From an uncultured Ruminiclostridium sp. (GTDB lineage: Bacteria > Bacillota > Clostridia > Oscillospirales > Ruminococcaceae): a stretch of 64,000 nt of DNA. Position numbers and translations under genes: made by a program. The notes below the pieces were generated by a model that was given only the letters and a program-made list of their open reading frames with translations, was not told where the DNA came from and made no database searches. The stretch lies in NCBI GenBank assembly GCA_947594425.1, contig CANQED010000010.1:35341-99340 (forward strand), read 5' to 3'. Each line of letters begins with the position of its first letter. The first letter of the stretch is position 1. Positions 24,525 through 32,882 of the stretch are shown here, in pieces.

Positions 24525-25091
24525 ATGGCAGTATTTTTAATAGACTTTGAAAATGTAAGGTCCGACGGCCTTGCGGGCGTAGAACGTCTTAGCAAAGAGG
24601 ACAGGGTGTATATCTTTTACAGCGAGCACGCCAACACCCTGACCTTTGGGCTGTACCGCAGCCTTGTAAAGGCGAGCGCCGAGATATACACGATAAAGGC
24701 GATAACCGGCGCTAAGAACGCGCTGGACTTTCAGCTCGTATCCTATCTCGGATATATGATAAACGGCGAGCCCGACAATACCTACTACATCATTTCCGAC
24801 GACAGAGGCTTTGAGACGGTCGCTCAGTTCTGGCGCGAGAAAAAGGCCTCGGTCGACACCGCTAAGACGATAGCCGCCGCGATAGACGGTATGACCGCAG
24901 ACAAGACCTCCGAATTTATCCGTCAGGCGATAAGCGAGCCGGAAGAGCGCGAGTTTGTGCTTAAGTGCATCCGCGAGCTTTCCACCAAGACGGGTATAAA
25001 TAACCGTATCGCCAAAAAATACGGCACTACCCGCGCCGGAGAGATATATAAGCTGATAAAGCCGCTGCTTAAGGATAAAAAGGGGGACTAA
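24525..25091 (+). CDS. PIN-like domain protein
   Basis: A 188-residue protein starting one base after the exporter ATPase (TAATATG). The first 120 residues look like a PIN/NYN-type nuclease fold: MAVFLIDFENVRSDGL has an early Asp in the FENV form, ALDFQLVSYLGYMI gives the second acidic site, and YYIISDDRGFETVAQFW the third. Such domains often cut RNA with metal ions. The C-terminal part (about 130-188) is helical and basic. There is no antitoxin-like gene next to it. A role in glycan export is not obvious, so the linkage may be only transcriptional. Confidence 0.7.
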   Translation: MAVFLIDFENVRSDGLAGVERLSKEDRVYIFYSEHANTLTFGLYRSLVKASAEIYTIKAITGAKNALDFQLVSYLGYMINGEPDNTYYIISDDRGFETVAQFWREKKASVDTAKTIAAAIDGMTADKTSEFIRQAISEPEEREFVLKCIRELSTKTGINNRIAKKYGTTRAGEIYKLIKPLLKDKKGD

Positions 25092-25093
25092 AT

Positions 25094-25483
25094 ATGAGAG
25101 CACATACAATACCCTCTTTACCCAAGACCGTCCTGTCGTATAATATCGGGGAGAAAGCGGCGGCGCTCGATAATATCGCCGCGCGGCTCGGGATAAAGCA
25201 CGTTATAATTCCGCTCGATAAGGCGGGAGAGAGCATAGGATACCTTGCGGGGTATAAGGGCTTTTCCCAAAATAACAGCAGCGAGAGCACCGACGCCGAG
25301 TGCGTTATCCTCTCGGGCTTTTCCTCGGCGGACATGAACGAATTGCTTAGGGCTATGCGGTCGGACAATGTGATTATCCCGCTTAAAGCGGTCGTGACCG
25401 AGCATAATCAAAATAAAAGCGTCAAGTGGCTGACGGCCGAGCTTCAAAAAGAACGTGCGGCAATAGAGGCGGCGAAGAAATGA
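25094..25483 (+). CDS. DUF3783-type small protein
   Basis: A 129-residue protein two bases after the PIN-like gene. It has no membrane segment or signal. The phrase ECVILSGFSSADMNELLRAMR in the middle and IPLKAVVTEHNQNKSV near the end fit the DUF3783 family found in Clostridia, as far as memory allows. The function is unknown. It overlaps the next start by four bases (ATGA), so the two are translationally coupled. Confidence 0.65.
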   Translation: MRAHTIPSLPKTVLSYNIGEKAAALDNIAARLGIKHVIIPLDKAGESIGYLAGYKGFSQNNSSESTDAECVILSGFSSADMNELLRAMRSDNVIIPLKAVVTEHNQNKSVKWLTAELQKERAAIEAAKK

Positions 25484-25812
25484 ACATACAGATATTCGGT
25501 AAAAACAAGTGCTTTGACACCAAGAAAGCGCAGCGATTTTTTAAAGAGCGCGGGATAAAATTTCAGTACATAGACATTTTGTCTAAGGGCTTAAGCCGTG
25601 GGGAGCTAAACAGCGTAACCGCGGCGGTCGGCGGCATAGATAAGCTAATCGACGAGAACAATAAGGACTACGCCATGATAAAGTACCTGCTTGACGACGC
25701 TAAGCCCGACAAGCTGGCAGAATGCCCGCAGCTGTACAAGACCCCCATAGTACGCAACGGCAGACAGGCGACCGTCGGCTATTGCCCCGAGGTGTGGAAA
25801 GAGTGGGAGTAA
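25480..25812 (+). CDS. ArsC/Spx-family thioredoxin-fold protein
   Basis: The product is 110 residues from the ATG at 25480. It begins MNIQIFGKNKCFDTKKAQRFF with one Cys at about position 11 and no CxxC, followed by ERGIKFQYIDIL and, later, LYKTPIVRNGRQATVG, the cis-Pro loop and strand of the ArsC/Spx family. It may be a redox-sensing or glutaredoxin-like reductase, not proven an arsenate reductase. It closes operon A, with a strong terminator after it. Confidence 0.8.
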   Translation: MNIQIFGKNKCFDTKKAQRFFKERGIKFQYIDILSKGLSRGELNSVTAAVGGIDKLIDENNKDYAMIKYLLDDAKPDKLAECPQLYKTPIVRNGRQATVGYCPEVWKEWE

Positions 25813-25821
25813 AAGTATATT

Positions 25822-25850
25822 AAATGTCGGCTCGACCGACATTTTTTGTT
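25822..25850 (+). terminator. Terminator at the end of operon A
   Basis: AAATGTCGG (25822-25830) pairs with CCGACATTT (25836-25844) across a five-base loop, followed by TTTG. Confidence 0.9.
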
Positions 25851-25891
25851 ATTGTGCAAATTTTTTTTGCAAAAAATTTTTTGTATAGGGC

Positions 25892-25920
25892 TTGACAAAT
25901 CCGAAATACGGGTGTATAAT
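25892..25920 (+). promoter_or_regulatory. Perfect consensus promoter for the glutathione peroxidase gene
   Basis: TTGACA (25892-25897) and TATAAT (25915-25920) are 17 bases apart. I see no PerR- or Fur-like palindrome next to it. Confidence 0.85.
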
Positions 25921-25974
25921 TTAAATATCGATTGAGCTCTATTAAATGTTACACAATTAAGCGGAGGTATTAAT

Positions 25975-26514
25975 ATGAACGTTTATGATTTTACGGTAAA
26001 GGCGCAGGACGGCAGCGAGGTGTCCTTATCGGATTATAAGGGAAAGGTGCTGCTGATAGTCAACACCGCGACGGGGTGCGGTTTTACGCCGCAATATGAC
26101 GAGCTTCAAGACTTGTACGAGCTGCACCAAAAGGACGGGCTGGAGATACTTGATTTTCCCTGTAATCAATTCGGCGAGCAAGCGCCCGGCAGCGACGAGG
26201 AGATACACAGCTTTTGCACGGGGCGGTACGGCATAACCTTTCCGCAGTTTTCCAAAATAGACGTAAACGGCGAGAACGCCGACCCGCTGTACAAGTATCT
26301 TACGGCTAACAGCACCTTTGAGGGCTTCTCGGGGGCAATGGCGCTCGTGCTTAAGCCTATAGTCAAGAAGATGGACAAGGACTATAAAAATAACGGCAAT
26401 ATTAAATGGAATTTTACCAAATTTCTCATAGACAGAAACGGCGAGATCGCCGCGCGCTTTGAGCCTACCGAGGCGGTAAGCAAGGTAAAAGAAAAGGTCG
26501 AGGAGGTATTGTGA
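25975..26514 (+). CDS. Glutathione peroxidase family protein (Cys type)
   Basis: A 179-residue thioredoxin-fold peroxidase. The catalytic Cys lies in NTATGCGFTPQYDEL (about 36), with the Gln of the FPCNQFGEQAPG motif (about 70) and WNFTKFLIDRNG (about 145) completing the usual Cys-Gln-Trp-Asn set. Clostridia rarely make glutathione, so the likely reductant is thioredoxin, an inference from the family. The ATG follows GCGGAGG. The next gene starts in a TGATG overlap, so expression is coupled to it and perhaps to the flavodoxin. Confidence 0.93.
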   Translation: MNVYDFTVKAQDGSEVSLSDYKGKVLLIVNTATGCGFTPQYDELQDLYELHQKDGLEILDFPCNQFGEQAPGSDEEIHSFCTGRYGITFPQFSKIDVNGENADPLYKYLTANSTFEGFSGAMALVLKPIVKKMDKDYKNNGNIKWNFTKFLIDRNGEIAARFEPTEAVSKVKEKVEEVL

Positions 26515-26785
26515 TGTTTCACTATGACTACAAGACCGAGAACACCTGCTCGCAGCTTATCAGTCTGGATTTGGACGGGAATGTGGTGCATAATGTCAGC
26601 TTCATGGGCGGGTGTAACGGCAATCTTAAGGCTATCCCTATACTTATAGAGGGGCTTACCGTGCAAGAAATAGCAGACAAATTATCGGGCGTTATCTGCC
26701 GACCTCCTGCGCAGACCAGCTCGCAAGGGCGGTAAAAGCAGCCTATGCGGCCGAGCAAGCGGCGTCGGACAGTTTGGAGGGATAA
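26514..26785 (+). pseudogene. Frameshifted TSCPD-domain (TIGR03905-like) protein gene
   Basis: From the ATG at 26514 the product MFHYDYKTENTCSQLISLDL, with NVSFMGGCNGNLKAIPILIEGLT, matches the start of TSCPD-type small proteins. The first frame leaves the family sequence at about 26697 (after GVIC) and ends at 26735. The other frame then reads TSCADQLARAVKAAYAAEQ and ends at 26785. The distance between the Cys and the TSC motif is about ten bases short of what I expect. The gene therefore looks broken by a small deletion (or by a sequencing error). It is the only clear frameshift in the window. Confidence 0.78.
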
Positions 26786-26787
26786 GT

Positions 26788-27195
26788 ATGAATATCGCGG
26801 TAAGGTACTATTCGCGCGGCGGCAACACCAAAAAGGTCGCCGAGGCTGTCGCAGGCGCTGTCGGTGTCAAAGCAAAGGACGTATCCGAGCCGCTCGGCGA
26901 GGATGTGGATATATTATTTCTCGCCTGCGCGCCGTACGGCTTTGATGTAGACGACGAGGTCAAAAATTTTATCGGCGGTATAGACGTATCCGTCGGCAAG
27001 GCGGTGATAATAAGCACCTCGGCGATAATATCCTCTACCCGCAAGTATGTGGAAAAGCTTTTCGCCGCAAAAAATATCCCCGTGGCAAAAGAAGAATTTG
27101 CCTGTCGGGGAGAATTTATGATACTTCATAAGGGCAGACCTAACGACAGCGACCTTACAGCCGCCGCAGATTTTGCAAAAAAGCTTATAAAATAA
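26788..27195 (+). CDS. Flavodoxin-like protein
   Basis: The product is 135 residues. MNIAVRYYSRGGNTKKVAEAVA is the phosphate loop that binds FMN, and the chain has the size of a short flavodoxin. Aromatic residues typical of the isoalloxazine site (for example APYGFDVDD) are present. It may carry electrons to the peroxidase-type enzymes nearby, a guess based on position. The start lies three bases after the TSCPD stop and follows GGAGGGAT. Confidence 0.85.
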   Translation: MNIAVRYYSRGGNTKKVAEAVAGAVGVKAKDVSEPLGEDVDILFLACAPYGFDVDDEVKNFIGGIDVSVGKAVIISTSAIISSTRKYVEKLFAAKNIPVAKEEFACRGEFMILHKGRPNDSDLTAAADFAKKLIK

Positions 27196-27208
27196 GGGAA
27201 AAATATAC

Positions 27209-27243
27209 GAGGCTTTAAGCGAAATGACTTAAAGCCTCATTTA
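27209..27243. terminator. Terminator between flavodoxin and the convergent thioesterase gene
   Basis: GAGGCTTTAAG (27209-27219) pairs with CTTAAAGCCTC (27228-27238), followed by ATTTATTATTT. It sits between two genes that end towards each other. Confidence 0.8.
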
Positions 27244-27648
27244 TTATTTCTTATCCAGCTTAAACCCCGTTATCATAGCCTCGGTCACCTTGTTGCCCAA
27301 TTCATCGCAGACCTTGATGAGATAACAGCAGGTGCTGCGCCCGTCCTTGACGCACTCCGCCTCGGCGATAAGCCGCTTGCCTTTTGCCGTGCCGACAAAG
27401 GCTATGTTGGAGTTTACCGACACGACGGCGACATCTCTCTTCCAGTTAGACGCGACCGCAAATGCAAAATCCGACAGCATAAACGGCACGCCGCCCATAA
27501 CTCCTCCCACCGCGTTAAGGTGCGAGGGGGTTATGTCAAGGCTGACCCTTGCATAGCAGTCGCCAACGTCGTCTATGACAGCGCCGTTCTCGGTGGCAAA
27601 TCGGTCGTTTTTGAAAAAATCGCGTATTTTTTCAAGATCCTTTTCCAT
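27244..27648 (-). CDS. PaaI-type thioesterase (hot-dog fold)
   Basis: A protein of about 134 residues. It begins MEKDLEKIRDFFKNDRFATENG, and carries NAVGGVMGGVPFMLSDFAFAVASN, the helix and acidic residue of the PaaI/YbgC hot-dog thioesterase group, then VSVNSNIAFVG and a conserved core to the end. I prefer the second ATG (27646-27648) because GAAAGGG lies at the right distance from it, although an ATG six bases earlier is possible. The acyl-CoA substrate is not known. The upstream EamA gene overlaps it by a few bases. Confidence 0.85.
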   Translation of the reverse strand: MEKDLEKIRDFFKNDRFATENGAVIDDVGDCYARVSLDITPSHLNAVGGVMGGVPFMLSDFAFAVASNWKRDVAVVSVNSNIAFVGTAKGKRLIAEAECVKDGRSTCCYLIKVCDELGNKVTEAMITGFKLDKK

Positions 27649-28534
27649 TTTCATTACCCTTTCTTTTATTATTATACAAAAACATCCCCACAGCGGCGGC
27701 GCAAATGATGATATACCCCGTCACGCTGAGTAGGTCGGGCAATTGCGAAAACAGGAAAAATCCCATGACCGCCGAGAATATCACCTGCGAATAATCATAC
27801 ACGGATATTTCTCTCGCGGGGGCGAATTTATACGCGGCGGTTATCGTAAACTGTCCGCCCGCCGCAGCCAGCCCCGCGCCGAGCAGTATAAGCCATTGCA
27901 TAGGGGTCATATAATGAAAATCGAATATCAAAAACGGCAATGTCACAAGGCAGGAAAAGCCCGAGAAAAAGAACACCACATACGACCCGCGCTCGCCGCG
28001 GTTGGTGAGCAGCCGCACGCAGGCGTACGCCGCACCCGCGCCCATCCCGCCTATAAATCCGAGCACCGAGGGCAAAAGCTCCATATTCGTAAAGCTCGGC
28101 TTTATGATAAAAAGACTGCCTATAAACGCCGCTATTATCCCCAATACCTGCACGGGGGCAGCCTTTTCTTTTAAAATGAAGATAGAAAACACCACAGCGA
28201 AAAACGGCGACATTTTATTCAGCATAGACGCGTCGGACAGCATAAGATGATCCACCGCGTAAAAATTGCACAATACGCCCACCGTGCCGAACACCGCCCG
28301 TGCGATAAGCGCGGGCAGGTTCTTTTTACTGTGCGGCTTTATCGGAGCTTTTTCCTTAATAAGTATCACGAGCGCGAAGAAAAACGCCACGAGATTGCGG
28401 AAAAAGCTCTTCTGCACCGACGGCAGATCCCCCGCCAGCCGCACAAATATATTCATAAACGTAAAGCAAAACGCGGAGAGCAGTATACATATTATGCCCT
28501 TATACTTGTCGGGCAGAGCCTTAGCAGATGTCAT
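27632..28534 (-). CDS. EamA/DMT-family transporter
   Basis: A 300-residue membrane protein with ten hydrophobic segments in two similar halves (EamA repeats, about residues 10-145 and 150-290), a typical drug/metabolite exporter layout. The N-terminal GIICILLSAFCFTFMNIFVRLAG and the mid segment GFIGGMGAGAAYACVRLL are family features. The substrate cannot be told. It lies one base downstream of the ileS stop and overlaps the thioesterase gene, so it is probably read with both. Confidence 0.88.
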   Translation of the reverse strand: MTSAKALPDKYKGIICILLSAFCFTFMNIFVRLAGDLPSVQKSFFRNLVAFFFALVILIKEKAPIKPHSKKNLPALIARAVFGTVGVLCNFYAVDHLMLSDASMLNKMSPFFAVVFSIFILKEKAAPVQVLGIIAAFIGSLFIIKPSFTNMELLPSVLGFIGGMGAGAAYACVRLLTNRGERGSYVVFFFSGFSCLVTLPFLIFDFHYMTPMQWLILLGAGLAAAGGQFTITAAYKFAPAREISVYDYSQVIFSAVMGFFLFSQLPDLLSVTGYIIICAAAVGMFLYNNKRKGNENGKGS

Positions 28535-28535
28535 A

Positions 28536-31500
28536 TTATACGCGCTTTACGCCCATTGTCACCTTTTCGCCGTTTATATCCCACTCAGAGGTATAGCCCT
28601 CGACGCTGCCTGTCACAATGTCGTCCGCGAGCGTCTCGTCGGCTATCTGCGCGCGGTCACGGGTCAGTATATCCGCTATTTTCTCACTTCCGGAGCAGTA
28701 GATAACTATTCTGTCCATGACCTCAAAGCCCGCGTCCTTGCGCATAGACTGCACCTTGCTTATTATCTCGCGGACAAAGCCCTCTTCTATAAGCGCGTCG
28801 TCGAGCACGGTGTCGAGCACCACGGTATAGCCCCTGTCGCTAACTACCGCCGAGCCCTCCTTCTGCTTTTCTTCTATAAGCAGATCCTCCTCGGCTAAAG
28901 TCACCTCGCCGTCGGGGAGAGCAAGCGTCAGCACGCCGAGGGATTTGAGCTGCTCCATAGCCTTAGTGCCGTTTATCTCGGAAAGGGCGGCGCGTATATC
29001 GTTAACCCGCTTTCCGAACTTAGCGCCGAGCGTTTTAAGCTGCGGCTTAAAGCTGTAATCGGTAAACTCGCTTACGTCGTCGGCGAAAACTATATCCTTA
29101 ATATTAAGCTCGTCCTTTACTATATCCGCAAACATAGACTCGAGCGTCTTTTCGCCCTTAACGGTGAGCTTGCGCACGGGCTGGCGGTTCTTTATGGCGG
29201 CGGCGTTTCTTGCCGCTCTGCCGAGTGTTACTACGGTAAGCACCGTCTGCATCTCGCTCTCGAGCTCTTTATCCGTAAGAGAGGGGTCGCTTACGGGATA
29301 ATCGCACAAGTGTACGCTTATCGGGGCGGTCTTGTCTATCGAGCAGACAAGATTGCGGTAGATATCGTCACAGATAAACGGCGTCATGGGCGCGGACAGC
29401 TTAGCGACGGTGACTAGCGCGGTGTAAAGTGTCATATACGCGTTTATCTTGTCGTCGGTCAGCTCCTTAGCCCAAAATCTCTCGCGGCTGCGCCTTACAT
29501 ACCAGTTGGACATATCGTCCACAAACTCGCTGAGCGCCTTAGCGGCCTCGGGTATGCGATAATTGCCGAGATTGCCGTCCACCTCGTCGATAAGGGTATT
29601 AAGCCGCGACAGCAGCCACCTGTCCATTGCCCCGAGTTTTGACGGGTCAAGCGTGTACTTAGTCGCGTCAAATTCGTCTATATTAGCATACAGCACATAA
29701 AACGCGTAGGTGTTCCACAGGGTGGAGATATACTTCCTTTGTCCCTCGGTCACCGCCTTGTCATAAAAGCGATTAGGCAGCCACGGCGCGGAATTGGTGT
29801 AAAAATACCAACGTATAGCGTCCGCTCCGTGCTTAGCGAGAGCGTCGAACGGGTCGACCGCGTTGCCCTTGGATTTGGACATCTTCTGCCCGTCCTTATC
29901 GAGCACAAGTCCGAGCACGATGACGTTTTTATACGGGGCTTTATCAAATATCAGCGTGGATATCGCGAGCAGAGAATAGAACCACCCACGCGTCTGATCT
30001 ACCGCCTCGGAGATAAAGTCGGCGGGGAACTGCTTTTCAAATACCTCTTTATTTTCAAAGGGATAATGATGCTGTGCAAACGGCATCGAGCCCGAGTCGA
30101 ACCAGCAGTCTATTACCTCGGGTACGCGCTTCATCTGCTTGCCGCACTTAGGGCAGGTTATGGTAACCGCGTCTATATACGGGCGGTGCAGTTCGATATC
30201 CTCGGGGCAGTTGTCGGACATACTCTTAAGCTCTTCAATACTGCCTATCGCGTGGCGGTGTCCGCACTCGCACTCCCAGATATTAAGCGGCGTGCCCCAG
30301 TACCTGTTGCGGCTTAGTCCCCAGTCCTGAACATTCTCCAGCCAGTCGCCGAAACGGTTCTTGCCTACGCTCTCGGGTATCCAGTTGATGGTCTCGTTAT
30401 TCTTTATCAGCTTGTCGCGCACCTCGGTCATCTTTATGAACCACGACTCTCTCGCATAGTATATCAGCGGGGTATCGCAGCGCCAGCAGTGCGGATAGCT
30501 GTGCTCAAATTTCGGCGCGGCGAACAGCAGCCCCTTAGCGTCGAGGTCCTTTAATACCATCGGGTCTGCCTTTTTGCAGAATACGCCCGCATAGGGGGTT
30601 TCCTCGGTCATCTCGCCCTTAGAGTTAACAAGCTGTACAAACGGCAGGTCGTATTTTTTACCTACCTTAGAGTCGTCCTCGCCGAATGCGGGCGCGATAT
30701 GAACAACGCCCGTACCGTCGGTAAGAGTTACATACCCGTCGCAGGTGACATAAAACGCCTTTTTATGCTGCTTTTCGCAGATAGGCACCGCACAGTCGAA
30801 CAGCGGCTCGTACTCTTTATACTCAAGGTCCTTGCCTATATACTTTTCCACTATCTCATAGGGCGCGGTCGGCTCTTTTCCGAGTATGGTCTCGCACAGC
30901 GCCCCCGCAAGATAATAGGTATACCCGTCGGCGGTCTTTACCTTAACGTATTCTTCGTCGGGATTTACGCACAGAGCGACATTTGACGGCAATGTCCACG
31001 GGGTCGTCGTCCACGCGAGTATATACGCGTCCTCGCCCTTTACCTTAAAGCGGGCTATCGCCGAGCGCTCTTTAATATCCTTATACCCCTGCGCTACCTC
31101 GTGGCTTGAGAGCGGGGTGCCGCAGCGCGGGCAGTATGGCACTATCTTAAAGCCCTTATACAATAGCCCCTTATCCCATATCTGCTTTAACGCCCACCAC
31201 TCGGACTCGATAAAATCGTTGTCGTATGTGACATAGGGCTTATCCATATCCGCCCAAAATCCGACGGTGCGGGAAAAGTCCTCCCACATACCCTTATACT
31301 TCCAGACGCTCTCCTTGCACTTTGTGATAAAGGGCTCAAGTCCGTACTGCTCTATCTGCTCTTTGCCGTCAAGGCCGAGCAGCTTCTCCACCTCGAGCTC
31401 TACGGGCAGTCCGTGGGTGTCCCAGCCCGCCTTACGCGGTACATAGCAGCCCTTCATGGTCTGATAGCGCGGTATCATATCTTTTATGACGCGGGTCAAA

Positions 31501-31682
31501 ACATGCCCGATATGCGGCTTGCCGTTAGCGGTCGGCGGGCCGTCATAAAAGGTATATGTCCTGTCGGTGCTGCGCGCGTTCATACTTTTGCGGAAAATAT
31601 CGTTTTCCCGCCAGAATTGCTCGGTCTGCTTCTCCCTCTCCGGGAAATTGGGAGAAGTGGGTACTTTTTCATAAAGTGACAT
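28536..31682 (-). CDS. ileS: Isoleucyl-tRNA synthetase (long, type 2-like)
   Basis: A cytoplasmic aminoacyl-tRNA synthetase of 1048 residues that charges tRNA-Ile. The HIGH signature is in GPPTANGKPHIGH (about 48-60) and KMSKS in DGQKMSKSKGN (about 600). The editing domain (about 200-400) has the TWTTTPWTLPSN signature. The opening FYDGPPTANG, PRKAGWDTHGLPVE and the length above 1000 fit the eukaryotic-like IleRS2 group, which tolerates mupirocin, rather than the usual 920-930 residue form. The product is made under T-box control. The start ATG at 31680-31682 follows CGGAGGC. Confidence 0.95.
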   Translation of the reverse strand: MSLYEKVPTSPNFPEREKQTEQFWRENDIFRKSMNARSTDRTYTFYDGPPTANGKPHIGHVLTRVIKDMIPRYQTMKGCYVPRKAGWDTHGLPVELEVEKLLGLDGKEQIEQYGLEPFITKCKESVWKYKGMWEDFSRTVGFWADMDKPYVTYDNDFIESEWWALKQIWDKGLLYKGFKIVPYCPRCGTPLSSHEVAQGYKDIKERSAIARFKVKGEDAYILAWTTTPWTLPSNVALCVNPDEEYVKVKTADGYTYYLAGALCETILGKEPTAPYEIVEKYIGKDLEYKEYEPLFDCAVPICEKQHKKAFYVTCDGYVTLTDGTGVVHIAPAFGEDDSKVGKKYDLPFVQLVNSKGEMTEETPYAGVFCKKADPMVLKDLDAKGLLFAAPKFEHSYPHCWRCDTPLIYYARESWFIKMTEVRDKLIKNNETINWIPESVGKNRFGDWLENVQDWGLSRNRYWGTPLNIWECECGHRHAIGSIEELKSMSDNCPEDIELHRPYIDAVTITCPKCGKQMKRVPEVIDCWFDSGSMPFAQHHYPFENKEVFEKQFPADFISEAVDQTRGWFYSLLAISTLIFDKAPYKNVIVLGLVLDKDGQKMSKSKGNAVDPFDALAKHGADAIRWYFYTNSAPWLPNRFYDKAVTEGQRKYISTLWNTYAFYVLYANIDEFDATKYTLDPSKLGAMDRWLLSRLNTLIDEVDGNLGNYRIPEAAKALSEFVDDMSNWYVRRSRERFWAKELTDDKINAYMTLYTALVTVAKLSAPMTPFICDDIYRNLVCSIDKTAPISVHLCDYPVSDPSLTDKELESEMQTVLTVVTLGRAARNAAAIKNRQPVRKLTVKGEKTLESMFADIVKDELNIKDIVFADDVSEFTDYSFKPQLKTLGAKFGKRVNDIRAALSEINGTKAMEQLKSLGVLTLALPDGEVTLAEEDLLIEEKQKEGSAVVSDRGYTVVLDTVLDDALIEEGFVREIISKVQSMRKDAGFEVMDRIVIYCSGSEKIADILTRDRAQIADETLADDIVTGSVEGYTSEWDINGEKVTMGVKRV

Positions 31683-31706
31683 TTCTTTTGCCTCCGATAT
31701 TTAAGA

Positions 31707-31950
31707 TAAAAAAATTCCCTTACCATAACAGGATAAGGAAACCTTACAACCACCTATTACGTCATTCGATAAAATGCGCTTTCGTTAACGGGAAAGGACC
31801 GTTCCTGCCTACTCTCCTCGGATTTCAGCGGACAGCTACAAAGTGATATTCGGCTGCGTACCGCCTGCCGAACTTACACCGTCTTCGGCTCGCTGTAGGC
31901 TTTATCCGCAGCTTACTGTCTTTGTCACAGCCTTTATAATAAGCCTTTAT
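31707..31950 (-). promoter_or_regulatory. T-box riboswitch of ileS, with Ile specifier and terminator
   Basis: On the reverse strand the leader has a specifier ATC (31845-31847) in the sequence GAATATCAC, which fits tRNA-Ile. A TGGT (31749-31752) within AATAGGTGGTTG can pair with the tRNA end ACCA. A terminator hairpin (31715-31740: TTCCTTATCC with GGTAAGGGAA) and eight T follow (31707-31714). GTAAGG before it can pair with CCTTAT, giving the antiterminator. Uncharged tRNA-Ile would therefore allow read-through. The stem I details I did not map fully. The call rests on position, specifier and terminator. Confidence 0.88.
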
Positions 31951-31959
31951 AATAATAGT

Positions 31960-31988
31960 ATTATACAATATTGTTTTGCCTTTGTCAA
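31960..31988 (-). promoter_or_regulatory. Perfect consensus promoter of ileS
   Basis: Reverse-strand TTGACA (31983-31988) and TATAAT (31960-31965) are 17 bases apart. The -35 element overlaps the stop codon of the metallohydrolase gene upstream. Confidence 0.88.
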
Positions 31989-32671
31989 GAGTTTTCGAGC
32001 AGCTTTTTTCGCTCTTTATAGTCGGGCATAGCCATATATAGGGTATCATAAAACGCCTTTGAGTGGTCGGGGTGGAGAAAATGCGTCAGCTCGTGCGCCG
32101 CCACATACTCCGCCGCCCTTATCGGCACAAAAGCGAGCTCGGTATTAAAGGTAACCGCTTTTTTAGAGGGTATACAGCTGCCCCACCGCGAGGTCATTTT
32201 TCTTACCCGTATAGTGGGAAACTCTACCCCGCGCTCTTTAAAAAACGGGTAGACTTTCTTACTCAGCTCGGTCATTTTTTCAAGGCATAACCCCTTTATC
32301 ACCAGCGCGGTCAGCGCGGCGCGCTGCTCGTATGTATTCTCGGTCACGGTGAGTATGATTACCCCGCCGAAAAGCTCCGCCTTAGCCTTATTTCCGAATA
32401 TCACCGCTATCTTATAGCTCTCGGAAAACAATGTCAGCACCTCTCCGCTTACGTACTCGACGGCTTTCTTATCGGGCAGCTTTTGCATATGCTTTAGGAT
32501 AAAATCCCCGCGCGACAGGACAAATTTATCTATAAACTCGGTCGTAACGTACCGAGGGGCGCTTACGTGTACGGTTCTGTCGGGGCGTATGCGCAGGTTG
32601 ATATTCTTTACCCGCTTGCGCGATAGCTCGTATTCTATCACGCTATCGCCGAATTGTACTCTTCTCAGCAT
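31985..32671 (-). CDS. YgjP-type (DUF45) metal-dependent hydrolase
   Basis: The product has 228 residues from the ATG at 32671. It carries RKRVKNINLRIRPDRTVHVSAP at the start, SRWGSCIPSKKAVTFNTEL (about 155) and the zinc site HELTHFLHPDHSKAFY (about 190) of the YgjP/M48-like group. I choose 32671 and not the upstream start at 32728 because a good promoter (32688-32716) lies between them. The target is unknown. It is probably a peptidase-like enzyme in the cytoplasm. It is followed directly by the ileS promoter. Confidence 0.87.
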   Translation of the reverse strand: MLRRVQFGDSVIEYELSRKRVKNINLRIRPDRTVHVSAPRYVTTEFIDKFVLSRGDFILKHMQKLPDKKAVEYVSGEVLTLFSESYKIAVIFGNKAKAELFGGVIILTVTENTYEQRAALTALVIKGLCLEKMTELSKKVYPFFKERGVEFPTIRVRKMTSRWGSCIPSKKAVTFNTELAFVPIRAAEYVAAHELTHFLHPDHSKAFYDTLYMAMPDYKERKKLLENS

Positions 32672-32687
32672 ACTATCACCGCAAATA

Positions 32688-32716
32688 ATTGTACCCCCTG
32701 CATCCGCTTTTGTCAA
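32688..32716 (-). promoter_or_regulatory. Promoter of the YgjP-type gene
   Basis: Reverse-strand TTGACA (32711-32716) and TACAAT (32688-32693) are 17 bases apart, which leaves only about ten bases of untranslated leader and fixes the start codon. Confidence 0.75.
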
Positions 32717-32794
32717 GGGGAAAAACAATTGTTAAAACTATCCAAGACGCGCCGTATATTATTGTATATAATAAATAAAATTCCGCATTTTATC

Positions 32795-32823
32795 TTGAAA
32801 AAACGCGGCAAAAGGTGCATAAT
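32795..32823 (+). promoter_or_regulatory. Promoter of the GH74 lipoprotein gene
   Basis: TTGAAA (32795-32800) and CATAAT (32818-32823) are 17 bases apart, about 60 bases before the ATG at 32883. Confidence 0.6.
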
Positions 32824-32882
32824 ATAACAGGTGAAACGATTACATTTTTGCTTTATATCATTTACACGAAAGGAATAATGTT

